A program made the translations under genes and the position numbers. The notes under the pieces were generated by a model. It worked only from the letters and a program-made list of their open reading frames with translations, had not been told where the DNA came from and searched no databases. Of a stretch of 64,000 bases of DNA, positions 44,040 to 55,639 are shown piece by piece. The DNA lies in NCBI GenBank assembly GCA_949825065.1, contig OX463846.1, forward strand, positions 6,591,366 through 6,655,365, in the 5' to 3' direction. The stretch comes from Odontocerum albicorne (taxonomy: Eukaryota; Arthropoda; Insecta; Trichoptera; Odontoceridae). Numbering within the stretch: position 1 is the stretch's first letter; every line of letters starts with the position of its first letter.

Positions 44040-44480
44040 AGTAGGCGGAGATAACAGATGTTCAAACTTTTCTATCCATGCACACAACTTTCGTCTCCTC
44101 TACATTTATAAATCTCATCATGCACAATCTCCTATTATTCATATTTCTCGCGTTACCTCTTTTGAAAATCTGGTCCATTTGTTCCAGCCACGTTTTTCTG
44201 GGCATACTTCTTTCTTACACACCTTGCACTTGTATACTCGCTTAGTCATTCATTCACTCCACATGTACAATCCATTTTAAAGCTCGTCTTCATCTTACTT
44301 CAAACATCTATTTTATCCATGCTTTCATTTCTGATGTCTTATTTCCGCCTTCTTTCATACATTGACACTTCGCAAACCTTCATTTGTACACATCTTTCTC
44401 TTATCCTTCTTCTGTCAAGTCTAAATTTCCATTTCCATACATCAAGGTGGGCACCAACACACTAGCACATATTTTCGGTT
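44040..44480 (-). pseudogene. LINE-A fragment
   Basis: gtcattcattcactccacat, cattttaaagctcgtcttca and catacatcaaggtgggcacc are the antisense words of the LINE-A coding region, in the same order as at 53780-54090. Confidence 0.6.
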
Positions 44481-45300
44481 TTGCTACTGTTTATATTACG
44501 CGGTTATTGTATAAAACATTGAGCGCACATAAAGTAATATAAAAGAAATCCAACAAAGAATTTTTTATTAAAAAACGAGAAATTAATGAATGCGTCAAAT
44601 GTATTTAATATCAAAAAGTACCTTAAGACGATTCAGTCTTACTTTAATTTCCTTTTTTTTCCTCCCCGCCAAGGTAAGATGTCAGCTTACGATTATTGTT
44701 CCCTTCTCCGAGAAGGCATATCGCAATATTAAAGTGGCCATTACGTGTAACAAAGGGATTGATCGTGAGTCCCGATTCCAACCATTTGATATTTTCAAAA
44801 TAAATATATTCCCTTTCGCCTTTCGTCTTTTATATTCTTGCTGAGTAAACTCATTTCGAGAAACCTTTTGTAACAGGCGGCTGTCTACCTGATGTCTTTG
44901 TTTTATTTCTTTTCGACTATTTTCTAATGATAGCGATCCACGTGATCGCCGAATTTTCGTTTGTTTTATCTTATTTTTTTTTGCAGTATTCCGTTTTAAG
45001 CGTTTCGATTCTTTTTGTTTCGACGATACGACGTTCGGTTGAGTGTTTTTTTTTTGTTTTCAGGAAAACATCTGGGCACTAAGAATTAAATTTGATTTGA
45101 AATAACAGGTGAGACTAACAGATTTTTTTTATCACTTCCAACAATATTTTCAGCAATGTTACGTGAAATTTTAGAAGTGTTTTATTAAGACTGCATGAAT
45201 AATTGTTTTCGAATCACTTGCTTATTTCAAAATTATTTCAATTTGAATCTATAAAAATAACTGACTTTTACTTATAAGATAAACTTAGGTTTCACGATTA
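44481..45300. other. Non-coding stretch with splice-like signals
   Basis: ccccgccaaggtaagatgtc at 44664 holds a donor-like word. The 45-bp exon-like island is at 45064. The 84-codon frame at 44590 is unsupported. Confidence 0.35.
45064..45108 (+). other. Candidate untranslated exon (45 bp), low confidence
   Basis: A T-rich tract ending in cag (tttttttttgttttcag) precedes it and gtgagacta, a good donor, follows. All three frames contain stops, so if real it would be untranslated or a poison exon. Confidence 0.2.
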
Positions 45301-45309
45301 TTCAGGGAC

Positions 45310-45731
45310 GAGCTGGCTATGAAAATAAAAGCTACTTGTGGTGATTTCTTCAATATGAAGACCATATTACTCAGTAACGAGCTGTCTATTAAAATAAAAG
45401 CTACTTGTGGTGATTTCTTCAATATGAAGACCATATTACTCAGTAACGAGCTGTCTATTAAAATATAAGCTTTCAGTGGTACTTTATACCATATACAGGC
45501 TATATTACTCAGTAACGAGCTGCTTATTAAAATAGAAGCTACCAGTGGTGCTTTCTACAATATGAAGGTTATATTAGTCAGTAACGCATTGCTTATTAAA
45601 ATAGAAGCTACCAGTGGTGCTTTCTTCAATATGAAGGCTATATTTCTCAGTAACGAGCTGCTTATTGAAATAGAAGCTGCCAGTGGTGCTTTTTATAATA
45701 TTAAGGCGTTTTACTCCGTGACGAGCTGCTT
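45310..45731. repeat. 69-bp tandem repeat, 6 copies
   Basis: gagctg (or gcattg) markers fall at 45310, 45379, 45448, 45517, 45586, 45655 and 45723. The unit holds attaaaatagaagctaccag, tggtgctttct and caatatgaaggctatattac. The period is 23 codons, which keeps a plus frame open (45562-45882). I see no evidence of a gene. Confidence 0.95.
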
Positions 45732-46964
45732 TATAAAAAAGGAATTGGTAGCGATATCTGTAATAATATGGAATTGTTTTTTTAATACACAACAGTGCAA
45801 AATAGGTCAAGAAGTGCAAAAAACAATCGCATTATTAGAAAATCTTTTGCTACCACGAGCCGTCACTAATTTGGATGGGTAGAAAGAAGTGTATTTTATA
45901 CTGGCTTACATATTGTAGGCGCTATAAAGATTGTTTGTGAGAATCACTGATTTTGTATGGGGCACCAGAATACAAGGAGCAGGAGACTCGTGGAAAGCTA
46001 TCTGTTCTCGACCTGATAGCGCCTCAATAGCAAGACGCCTGAGAAACAGTCAGGTATTGTGAATATGCATCAACATTTGACGTATGTGAGAGATAACACG
46101 AGCGATAGGAACAGATCGAGATTGACGTTGAAATGAAGAAGGTCTTAGACTACGAGGTCCAGCAACTACGACATATTGTATTTTGCTTTTATCGCTGTCG
46201 GTTTTCGATGCAAGTTGTCATGAATAATCTGTTTATCTTAATGTAGGTCTTGAATCTATTGTGTTACGAAAATTCTTCCTGGAAAGAAGAGCACCAATTC
46301 TATCTCCATGTTTTAAGCGGTCTTTTTGGCATGCATTGTCCAGCGGATATTTCGTATACCGCTGAGAATGAAATACGAGTATAATCTAATATTTTTAAAA
46401 CATTGCGTTGTAATATTTTTTCACGGTTTAATTTATGGATTATTGGTCTTCTCAAATAGTTTGTACCTTAAAAAGTTATGAAAGAGAAATTTTCGCTATA
46501 AAATAGAATAGTCAGTCGTTAAACATGGCGAAATCTACACTTTTTTTGTTTTTATATTTAGGTTTGCATCTTCTTTCAAATCGAATTCTTCAAGAATATG
46601 TATGTGTCCATAAGATTTTGGAGAAAATCCAAAATGATGACCATAAAACGTGTCGCTTTTGTGTTCAACAGTAAAAATGATCTACCATTTTATTTTTGCT
46701 GATTTGTGAAAACGGAAAAATAGACCGCTAACATAGCAAGGAAAAAAGATTTCACTCATAATATGGAAAGCCTGTTGAAGTTTATTTCCCGCTATAAACC
46801 TCAGCCAGTATATTAAATTTGTGAAATCTTTTACTCGTCTTCAAAACTGTTACAATAGAATAAATGAAAAATCTAGCATTTTCAAAGAAAGAACACCTCT
46901 TGAAAATAAAAAAAAATTAATGAAAAACATTTTTTTTCTCAGTTTTCACATTTCAATGGAAGTA
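45732..46964. other. No gene seen
   Basis: Mixed AT-rich sequence with a moderately GC patch at 45960-46150. No motif or repeat recognised. Confidence 0.4.
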
Positions 46965-47640
46965 ATTCTGCCAATTTACGTATGATGGGCGAGTTGAAAG
47001 GGACATTGAAAGAAGGGTTGTGACAGAGAACAAAGTAAACGGAGCACTTAATGTTATACCTAAAAACCGTGTTATATCTACAGTAGCAAAAATGACAGTA
47101 CACAATTGAGTGTTGGTATCATGTATGGAAGTGATACTTGGATTTATCAGACGAAGGATAAGAGTATAAGAAGGATAAGAGTATAAGAAGGATAAGAGTA
47201 TAAGAAGGATAAGAGTATAAGAAGGATAAGAGTATAGGAAGGATAAGAGTATAAGAAGGATAAGAGTATAAGAAGGATAATATTAATGCTGTGGAGATGA
47301 GTGCCATAGTGAAAATGTGTGGAATGTGAATGTTTAAAAAATGCAGAATGAAGAAATCAGAATTGAATGCATGGATGATTTAAGTAAAAAGAAGAAAGGA
47401 GTTTTAAGATGGTTTGGATATGTGGAGAGAATGAATGATGAAATAATGACTAAGCGAGTAATCAAGTCAGAAGTGCAAAATATGCATTGAGGAAGAAGAC
47501 CGAGAAAAACCTGGCTGGACCAAATAAAGTGAGAAATATAAATAGTAGAAGATTGTGTATGGCGAGATGTATGAATGTCGGAGGCGGAAGTTATGGTTTT
47601 GAAAAGAAAAATTTGGAGAATTGTTGTATATGCAAACTCC
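46965..47640 (+). pseudogene. LINE-A copy carrying two arrays
   Basis: Plus-strand blocks in order: STVAKMTVHN (47083), GSDTWIYQTKDK (47128), the 17-bp array, INAVEMSAIVKMCGM (47283), KGVLRWFGYVERMNDE (47396) and GRRPRKTWLDQIK (47490), then the 43-bp array in the 3' region. Multiple stops and shifts. This is the most complete LINE-A tail in the window and the best guide to the order of its parts. Confidence 0.75.
47153..47280. repeat. 17-bp tandem repeat, about 7.5 copies, inside LINE-A
   Basis: The unit gaaggataagagtataa repeats immediately after the YQTKDK codons of LINE-A, and its first unit is part of that coding sequence (acgaaggataagagt). Confidence 0.95.
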
Positions 47641-48166
47641 GCAAGGAACATGGCAGGATGATATGTATGTATATGCATACTCCGCAAGGAACATGGCAGG
47701 ATGATATGTATGTATATGCATACTCCGCAAGGAACATGGCAGGATGATATGTATGTACGAGTATATGCATACTCCGCAAGAAACATGGCAGGATGATATG
47801 TATGTATATGCATACTCCGCAAGGAATATGGCAGGATGATATGTATGTATATGCATACTCCGCAAGGAACATCGCAGGATGATATGTATGTATATGCATA
47901 CTCCGCAAGGAACATCGCAGGATGATATGTATGTATATGCATACTCCGCAAGGAACATCGCAGGATGATATGTATGTATATGCATACTCCGCAAGGAACA
48001 TGGCAGGATGATATGTATGTATATGCATACTCCGCAAGGAACATGGCAGGATGATATGTATGTTATGTATATGCATACTCCGCAAAGAACATGGTAGGAT
48101 GATATATATGTTATGTATCATATATGCATACTCCGCAAGGAACATGGCAGGATGATATGTATGTAA
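47627..48166. repeat. 43-bp tandem repeat, about 12 copies
   Basis: The unit atgcatactccgcaaggaac plus atggcaggatgatatgtatgtat repeats with small length variants (near 47760, 48065 and 48110). It gives three interleaved long minus-strand frames because three units (129 bp) equal 43 codons. No gene is implied. Confidence 0.95.
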
Positions 48167-48339
48167 ATCAGCCGAAGAACAAATGTACTTTATTTTTTAA
48201 TATGAGACTTAATAAAGAATAACAATATAATTTTTCACATTTTACTTTTGATATTTCTTGACATGGAATGCCTTCTAGGAAAGGTGTTGCATTGGGATTG
48301 TCAGAGTCTAAGAGCATTAACCGTCTATTTATTTATTTG

Positions 48340-49020
48340 CACAAACATACATATCACACCGTTTCCATGTCTGGGTAGGCAGAGAGGACACAGCGTAACA
48401 CTTTTCTCACATATCCTTTGCCTCTTCCATATACATGCACTTTCCCATACACTTATTAATTTATGGCGGGTCGATTACCAAGTGTAAACCTCTAACTAAG
48501 ATTTAACTTTTTTTTTTTAAGTTTTGATTTTAAGGTATAGAGTTTTTCTATGTATTGGAGAGAGAAAACTATTCGAATATAAAATAATAAAAACAAAAAA
48601 TAATACAAAAAAAATAATATATATACTCGTGCGTATGTTACACACCATCGAATTGTCAAAAATAAAGATACAAACAACCATTTCCCTGTCGGGCTAGGGA
48701 GGGAGAACAAATTGCCAGACTTAACTTTGTCGTCACACATTCTTCGCCTCTTGTACATTCACAAGTCTTCTTATTACAACTCCTACGTATCGACTTCTCT
48801 GAATTTTTACATTTCTTTCTTTTAAAATATGATTAATTTTATCCAAACATACTTTCTTCGCCTTTCTCTATCATGTTTTTCACTCACATTTGCACTGTAT
48901 ATCTACAAAGTAGTTTTCCTTTATTAATTCGTCCTATATTACCAAACCATGTTAGAGCCCTCTTCTTCATAGTCTTTAACATATCAGTTTTAATCTCACA
49001 TTCATACCTAATCACTCACA
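48340..49020 (-). pseudogene. LINE-A copy, probably composite
   Basis: caccgtttccatgtctgggt at 48358 and a second catttccctgtcgggctagg at 48678 are both the LINE-A 3' word, so two partial copies are adjacent. Then ccaaaccatgttagagccct (48944) is antisense of the RWFGH region. Confidence 0.55.
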
Positions 49021-49222
49021 ATTAATTTCATATGAAATATTGTAATATTTACCGTGTACTCTTTACTCTGTATTTTAAAATCTTGAAAAGAAGAAATGGT
49101 ATTAAAAAAAACAGGAAAAATATACCTTGTCATTTGAGGTGAATCAGGTGTACACGCCGGATTTACTCGTTCGGCCTTTTGGAAATATAGCATGGTAAAT
49201 ACGTCCTCTAGACTCTAGACTA

Positions 49223-49300
49223 GTGTTGCCAACCTTTTGACACCCACGGACCGGTCAAAATAAGATAAATATTTCCCGAACCGCTAACTCAAAAATAAAA
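49223..49300 (+). mobile_element. hAT-like terminus fragment
   Basis: agtgttgccaaccttttgac plus acccacggaccgg resembles one end of hAT-type elements. No partner end was found. Confidence 0.35.
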
Positions 49301-49420
49301 ACGATTATTTATAAATCTTGGTAAGAAACCCGTTGATAGCTGACCAAGGGAAGACGAACCTTGTAGGTCTTCCAGCACGTGATAGTGACACATTTAGGTT
49401 TAGGTGTAGTGTAGTGTACG
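49300..49420 (-). repeat. Repeat F fragment
   Basis: ggtaagaaacccgttgatag, ctgaccaagggaagacgaac and cttgtaggtcttcc are the reverse of the repeat F middle (compare 55905-55960 and 25020-25090). Confidence 0.65.
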
Positions 49421-49919
49421 TTTGCAGTATTCATAAATAATCGTATATTTGTACAAAACGTCCTACAAAAGGCTGCCTTCAAGCAATTCCCAAAGCTGCA
49501 CACGCCATCCTTATCTCGAACACTTTGAGACCGACAAAGATCGAACTAATTGAACTATTTGTAGAGAAAACGACCCATATATTTAATTTTACTTTTCAAT
49601 CATTGTGACTTAAAATTTAGCAGCAGCATTCATTCTCAGGCATTTCCTCAGTGGATCACCTCAGGGAAGCTCTAAATCGGGATTCGAACCCACTTATATT
49701 AACAAATTAGAAATATTATAAAATAAATATACGTGTTTATTAATAAGTTGAGTGAGAGAATAGGAAGATGGTAACTGCGGCCATTTGATTAGGTATATCC
49801 TCGCATCTACAAATGTTCAGAAAATCAGTTTTGTTTATTTCTGAAAATTTACTAATGGAAGACAAACTACGAGTACAAAGACACATTTATAGATATTCCG
49901 ATATTAGATAGTTATACAC

Positions 49920-50030
49920 TCTACTTTAGGTGTTGTGTTCATGTACAATACAATAATTAATTTAGGTGTTGTGTATATAAACAATCATTAATTTAGGTGT
50001 TGTGTTCACGTACAATCATTGATTTTGATA
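49920..50030. repeat. Short interspersed tandem, three copies
   Basis: tttaggtgttgtg(t) followed by acaat occurs three times (49927, 49961, 49992) at irregular 30-35 bp spacing. Confidence 0.7.
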
Positions 50031-50645
50031 AGACCTGAATTTTAATGTCAAAAATGTCCTACTTACTCGCACTTAACTCTCCTTTAATTATTGTTAAATA
50101 TTTTATACTTTAAAAAAATATGTATACAATATTTTACACTATTTTTTCCCTTTGAAATTGTCACTGGCACAAATCATGTATTTAATTTAGTGTGAATTTA
50201 AAAATCTTTATCAGTTTTCAAACAAATTAAGTATCAAAATATTACCATTCGGTATTTGTTTGCAGTTGAATCATTAAAACCGTAAAACATGAACGAAACT
50301 TTGCAGGCACTTTCACGTATTCATTTTATTTATCAATTCAACATTTTCAATTTTGTGTGATGTTTTATTGAGAGGGAATTCCAATATCCCATCCATTTTC
50401 ACGCTGCAGATTTACATAAAACTCAAGAGTTAATTGCTGTGCTCTGCTGTGTGCATTTAATTCCCGAACGAAGCGCTTTGCAGACATTGCCCCTCACTAC
50501 CCTTTAGCCATATGCTCAGTTGCTTAAGACTTATTTTGCTGTTAGTTTAATGAAATTCAATACACTAGATGCATTACATTTTTAATATGTTGAAAACATA
50601 TTTTAATTGGAATGAGATTCTTCATAATTGTTTTCATACTTTGAA
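50031..50645. other. No gene seen
   Basis: AT-rich except ttcccgaacgaagcgctttg near 50461, which gave no motif. Confidence 0.4.
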
Positions 50646-50906
50646 ACAGTACCCGACGGTAAGTAATACACATCGGACTTAAGAAAGAGACTGTCGACCA
50701 TAATCGTCTAGCTTCAAGTTTGTAGAGCGTCGTCTCTGTCGCACGACCACACCCTAGAACGTAGAACGCTTGACGACGACTGACAAATCGCGACGGAACA
50801 CGTGTATGAATAACAGAGATGACGCTCTACAAAGCCGAAGTTAGCCGATTATGGCTGACAGTCTCTTTCTTAAGCCCGATGGGTATTACTTACCGCCGGG
50901 TACTGT
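50646..50906. mobile_element. Long-armed MITE (foldback-like), 261 bp
   Basis: The left arm (acagtacccgacggtaagta, atacacatcgg, cttaagaaagagactgtc, ccataatcg...gtagagcgtc) is mirrored by the right arm over about 100 bp with roughly 85-90% identity. The short centre is GC-rich (gacgacgactgacaaatcgc region). No convincing target duplication was seen. GC content is well above the surroundings, suggesting origin from a different source or selection for fold. Confidence 0.85.
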
Positions 50907-50939
50907 ACCATCGTGTAATTTCAGTGACTTTATGATGAC

Positions 50940-51050
50940 CTTAGTGGCCCAGTTGGTAAAATGATTTGTCGTTGTTGTAGGGCCTCATAGTCGAGCACCC
51001 TTCGTCATTCCGACGTCAATTCAGTTAGAAGCAAAGCTGTGGCATAGAGT
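50940..51050 (+). repeat. tRNA-like SINE head next to the 93-bp array
   Basis: ttagtggcccagttggtaaa is a good A-box region; agtcgagcacccttcg may be a decayed B-box region. Not a plausible tRNA. Confidence 0.45.
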
Positions 51051-51895
51051 TTTTTTTGTTTCTGATTTCTATAAATGAGTGTGCCGTTGCATACCAGTTA
51101 ACTCAACGGCCACACCACTGTATACACCGACATGTTATTTTGTATTTTTTGTTTCTCATTTCTATAAATGAGTGTGCCGTTGCATACCAGTTAACTCAAC
51201 GGCCACACCACTGTATACACCGACACGTTATTTTATCTTTTTTGTTTCTCATTTCTATTAATGAGTGTGCCGTTGCATACCAGTTAACACAACGGCCACA
51301 CCACTGTATATACCGACATGTTATTTTGTATTTTTTGTTTCTCATTTCTATAAATGAGTGTGCCGTTGCATACCAGTTAGCACAACGGCCACACCACTGT
51401 ATACACCGACATGCTATTTTGTATTTTTTGTTTCTCATTTCTATAAATGAGTGTGCCGTTGCATACCAGTTAACTCAACGGCCACACCACTGTATACACC
51501 GACATGTTATTTTGTATTTTTTGTTTCTCATTTCTATAAATGAGTGTGCCGTTGCATACCAGTTAACTCAACGGCCACACCACTGTATACACCGACACGT
51601 TATTTTATCTTTTTTGTTTCTCATTTCTATTAATGAGTGTGCCGTTGCATACCAGTTAACACAACGGCCACACCACTGTATATACCGACATGTTATTTTG
51701 TATTTTTTGTTTCTCATTTCTATTAATGAGTGTGCCGTTGCATACCAGTTAACACAACGGCCACACCGCTGTATACATCGACATGCTATTTTGTATTTTT
51801 TGTTTCTCATTTATATTAATGAGTGTGCCGTTGCATACCAGTTAACACAACGGCCACACCACTGTATACACCGACATGTTATTTTGTCTTTTTTT
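51051..51895. repeat. 93-bp tandem repeat, 9 copies, with higher-order period of 4
   Basis: gagtgtgccg starts at 51077 and then every 93 bp to 51821. Each unit holds an inverted pair, gccgttg and caacggc, around a 14-nt loop. Units 1-4 and 5-8 share the same series of variants: cacgttattttatc in units 2 and 6, tatataccg in units 3 and 7, catgctatttt in units 4 and 8. This implies block duplication of ~372 bp. The 280-codon plus frame (51056-51898) and two minus frames stay open because 93 is 31 codons. The repeated peptide, with SINECAVAYQLTQRPHHCIH as its core, has no known family. Confidence 0.95.
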
Positions 51896-52090
51896 TAAAT
51901 AATGCATATGATCGAATTCATATAGGTATTTTTATATTTTCGAATACTAGACGGAAAAAATGCCAGTGTTATTCGAGAAGAGTAGCCAAGTGTGGGGTTC
52001 AAGCCGGCGACCTTCCGCATGGAATCCAAGTACGTTACAGCACAGCCATGGTTCTTAATAGTAAGAAGATTAATTATAAAATCATCTGAG
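51896..52090 (-). repeat. SINE-like fragment right of the 93-bp array
   Basis: On the minus strand gaaccatggctgtgctgtaa and gccggcttgaaccccacac are at A/B-box spacing. Probably the other side of the element into which the array grew, but this is an inference. Confidence 0.45.
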
Positions 52091-52149
52091 GGTTTGGTTT
52101 CCAATACCGATAGACCTTGAAAAGAATACTGATTTTTTGGTAAAATAGT

Positions 52150-53130
52150 TCATCTGGCAACAAAACTCACACGCGCTTGATGTGTGCGAGTAGTGTTGTT
52201 GCCTTTTCACATGCGTGGTAGTATTTTAAACACGTGCTATTACAAACCAGTTGTTCTATGTCTACTCCTGTGGATCTCAATCCAAAGGCTCGATTAATGG
52301 AAAATAGCCGAATGAAATGCTCTTCAATGTGTCGAATCACCGATCCAGATATGTTGAAGGATATTGTCACTCGCACACGGAATGACCTGGTTGAATAATT
52401 TTTTTTGTTGTCAATATTTTTCATATCTCGGTGGATAAATTTAAGATTGAACTCCTTAGTAAGCTTTGTAGGTATAACCAGCGGCGGCTGGTCTGGAGGT
52501 GCGTTGTACAGGAGAAATAATTCGTAATAATTAAATTGTATACTCGCAAACATGACTTCCAAAAATGTTAAATATTTGTATAGATTAAATATATATTAAG
52601 AATACTGACAGATAGTAAGAGTATTTGAAAATTCAAAAAAATTTACGGTAAAATTTAAAAAAATATTCCTTTCTAATTGACCGGCCAAGTTTGCCAGTAC
52701 TACCGGAGCGATCTCCAATACGCACCGGACGGAAACGCAAATTCATGTAGGACAGACAGAGACATATAGTAAAATGTGAGACAGCGATATTTCATATTCG
52801 CTCAGCGTCTCGACTCTCGTAGTGCGTTGGTGCTCAGCACACCAGCGCGCCTCGGGACCAGCCGCCGCTGGACCGTATAACTGAGCCACTTCATAGGGAA
52901 ACATGAGTAACATCACTATAGTTGTAATAATAAAATGTTATTTTCCCGACACGCTTTGCAATGCGTTCGAATCAACATTCGCACACGGAATGAACTTGTT
53001 GAATATATTTTCCGATACCTCGGGTGATTAATTGAGGATTGACTAGTTAATGAACTTTTTAGATATAACTTAATCACTTTAAAAGGAACCATGGGTAGCA
53101 TTGTTCCTGTTGTCATTTTGTTATATTAAA
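52150..53130. repeat. Diverged tandem duplication (units of roughly 190 bp)
   Basis: 52365-52478 plus 52875-52935 aligns with 52970-53115: cgcacacggaatgacctggt and cgcacacggaatgaacttgt, then ttgaactccttagtaagctt and ttgactagttaatgaacttt, then ggtataac and gatataac. The left unit is split by the hAT-type element. Minus frames (52167-52562, 52916-53116) share YSTRSFRVRV and YSTSSFRVRM and could be decayed retrotransposon coding sequence; unproven. Confidence 0.65.
52479..52874. mobile_element. Non-autonomous hAT-type element (CAGCGGCGGC ends)
   Basis: Perfect 15-bp inverted ends, cagcggcggctggtc and gaccagccgccgctg, with gtataac at 52472-52478 and again at 52875-52881. A few extra bases (gacc) sit between the right end and the second gtataac. 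The sister tandem unit at 53075 shows an uninterrupted gatataacttaatcac, confirming insertion. Interior GC-rich near the right end; no coding frame. Confidence 0.85.
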
Positions 53131-53599
53131 ACATTTTTTTTGTTATTTGATGTAATTGGTATTAAAAATATACCTGTATTAAAAGTAAAATTAATTAATT
53201 AATTTATAGTAGAGGATTAAAAAACTTTTTTTTCAAGAAAGTAGTCACTACATTTAAAATTAAAAGTGAGAATTATATTTCATGTTTAGTTTGTTTCAAA
53301 TCTCTATCATAACTCAGACATAAACTTGACAAATTCGTATATGGTAGAATGTTTCTGACAAATACAAATGACTAGTTCAAATATTTTACTGATATTTTGA
53401 CATAAAAAGTTGATTTTTTGGTGACAAGAACTGTACCAACCACGAATGTGCTCGTATAATACCAACTTGAAAACTAACCTTTAGCTTACACAGACCTTCT
53501 TGTTGGCAATACTATCGCTCAATGTGTAATTTACAACACGTCCTAGACTCCCTTTTCCTTCCTCGTCTCCATATCTTGTTTCACTTACTTCGTACCTTT
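53131..53599. other. AT-rich non-coding stretch
   Basis: No motif or repeat recognised. Confidence 0.45.
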
Positions 53600-54115
53600 A
53601 TTAAGATACATACATGCCATCACGCCGTTTCCTTGTCGGGGTAGGGAAAGAGGAGAGAGCGCCAGATATTTCACTTCTCATAAATAAATATTTTTTTCTG
53701 ATATCCTACGATTTCTCTAACTTTTAACATTTATTTCTTAAAAAATATCATACACTTGATTCAACCATACTTTCGTTTGTCTTCCTATACCAAACCTTCC
53801 ACTCATATCTGTACTTTATACTTGTTTTATTAGTATTTCTTCATTCATTTATTCTACGTTTCCAAACCATCTCATGGTGTTATATTTGATCTTACTTTAT
53901 ACACCAGCCTTAAGTTTACATTCATCACTAATTGCTTCATTTTGTATTCTGTCAGACACATATTTTGTCACCTCATGTTCCACTTACCTTTTATTCTTTC
54001 GAAATTTTATTCACTTGGTCCAACCAAACATTTACTCGGTTGTCATCTACCCTGACTTCCACTTGTGCTTACATTATAAACCCCCACACTCATTTTCGCA
54101 AAAAAATAACATACT
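53600..54115 (-). pseudogene. LINE-A fragment
   Basis: Starts with the 3' word catcacgccgtttccttgtc and ggggtagggaaagagg, then antisense coding words (ttccaaaccatctcatggtg, taagtttacattcatcacta). One of the clearest antisense LINE-A copies. Confidence 0.7.
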
Positions 54116-54879
54116 AAATTAAATGTTTACAATTTTAAACAATATATTGTGCTCGAAAATTTGCACTATTTTCTTATCACGAGATATTTAAAATCGTCAT
54201 ACTCGTTCGACATGATTAAGCCTTGTTTAGATTCTATAATACTTTCTTCTTAATTTTTCATTACGATATATCCACACTCTGCTTCAATATAAAGATCTTA
54301 GAAAGCAATAGAAAGGTATTTTTCATTCAACTGAAATAACTTTTCTGCTAGAAGAAGTAAAATTGGCAAGCTTAAAACCCAATATTGATGGTTTCGCAAT
54401 GTCGATAAGAGTTTTCTATAATCTATTTAGACCAGAAGTACCAACAAATGTTTAAGGCATTACATATATTTTGCAGATGCCCTTTCACATCCGTTTCAAC
54501 ATATTTGAAATTTTTTATACTTTTTCCAGAATTGCTAAAGATATTGCAATATTTGATACAAATATTCAAGTTTCCAGCCTAAACAAGGTAAGGCATGTAT
54601 CGATAGATACGATTACCACGATCTCACATGGTTAGACGATGTTACAGGTTAACGTTTCATACCTCTACCCTCAATGAAATGTCAACTAGATTTGATAAAA
54701 GACGTGTCATTTTGTTATATTCCGAAATGTGAAAAGTTGCATATCGCACTGTTATTAAATTTCTTGCAAAATAATGGAAACTCCTGTTAAAATTTAATGA
54801 CTTAAGTATCTCCCCATCGTTTCATTTTTTCATAGAGAACATGTAAGTATTTAACCTTTCTCTACAGTTATTTCCACGC
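54116..54879. other. No gene seen
   Basis: AT-rich; gtatcgatagatacgatta near 54598 is a short partial palindrome. Confidence 0.4.
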
Positions 54880-54980
54880 ATATTAGCGATGTATTTTAGT
54901 GTTTTATTACATCATTCTTTCATCCGTTCTACGTACCATAACCTTATCAGAAAGTTGTTCGCATTTACCCTTATGTTAGT
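54880..54980 (-). pseudogene. LINE-A scrap
   Basis: tcattctttcatccgttcta then cgtaccataacc resembles the antisense WFGHxxRMNE region. Confidence 0.4.
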
Positions 54981-55639
54981 GTATGTTTTAATATTCGTAT
55001 ACTTGACAATGTATATAAATGATGAGAGAAGAGTAATGAATTCCCCATAAAGTGTACTCTTTTATGTAAAACCTGTCGTACATCTTAATAAAATGGATGT
55101 CAAATTTATTGCGACATTTGTGATAAATTTGATTGTTGCCATTTTACAGGGCGCGTAATGTCAAAGCTTACACAAATTGAGTAATAAAACGTATATTGTG
55201 ATGAGAATGAGAGAAAGAGGTGGAAAATTTGGTAGGATAAAGTAAGATGGAAGATTTATTTTCACCAAACATAACACAGAGGTGGATAGTATAATCTGTG
55301 AGCGCTGAAAAGTTCTAAGTGGGTGCCGGAGCGTATGAAATCAAATATTGTATTATTTTGAAAACATAATAAAAAGCAAAGTAATTCTAAGTTTGTTAAC
55401 AGCAAACTTTGCCTTGCAAACATCACCATGTTATGTTTTCATATTTTTTTGAAAGGTTTTGTGTAAATTTTTTTTTAAATAAAATATTTCTATTGAGTAC
55501 CAACAACTTACTTGAATTAAAAAGTAATAATTCTGATTTAATTTTTAATACGTTTTAAACCATGGAGAGAAGAATGCTAAATATCTCTCTGAGGGATAGG
55601 CGAACAATTTTTTAATTTTTTTTTAATTTTTAGTACGGG
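54981..55639. other. No gene seen
   Basis: Nothing recognised apart from base-composition frames. Confidence 0.4.

Noticed and set aside
47334..48145. Minus-strand frames of 175-236 codons with a repeating AEYAYTYISSCHVPCG-type peptide
   Set aside because: They come from the 43-bp minisatellite read in its three phases; three overlapping frames are open at once, which no gene requires.
51056..51898. 280-codon repeat protein
   Set aside because: The unit length is a multiple of three, opposite-strand frames are open too, and no family or start context supports a gene. Kept as a repeat.
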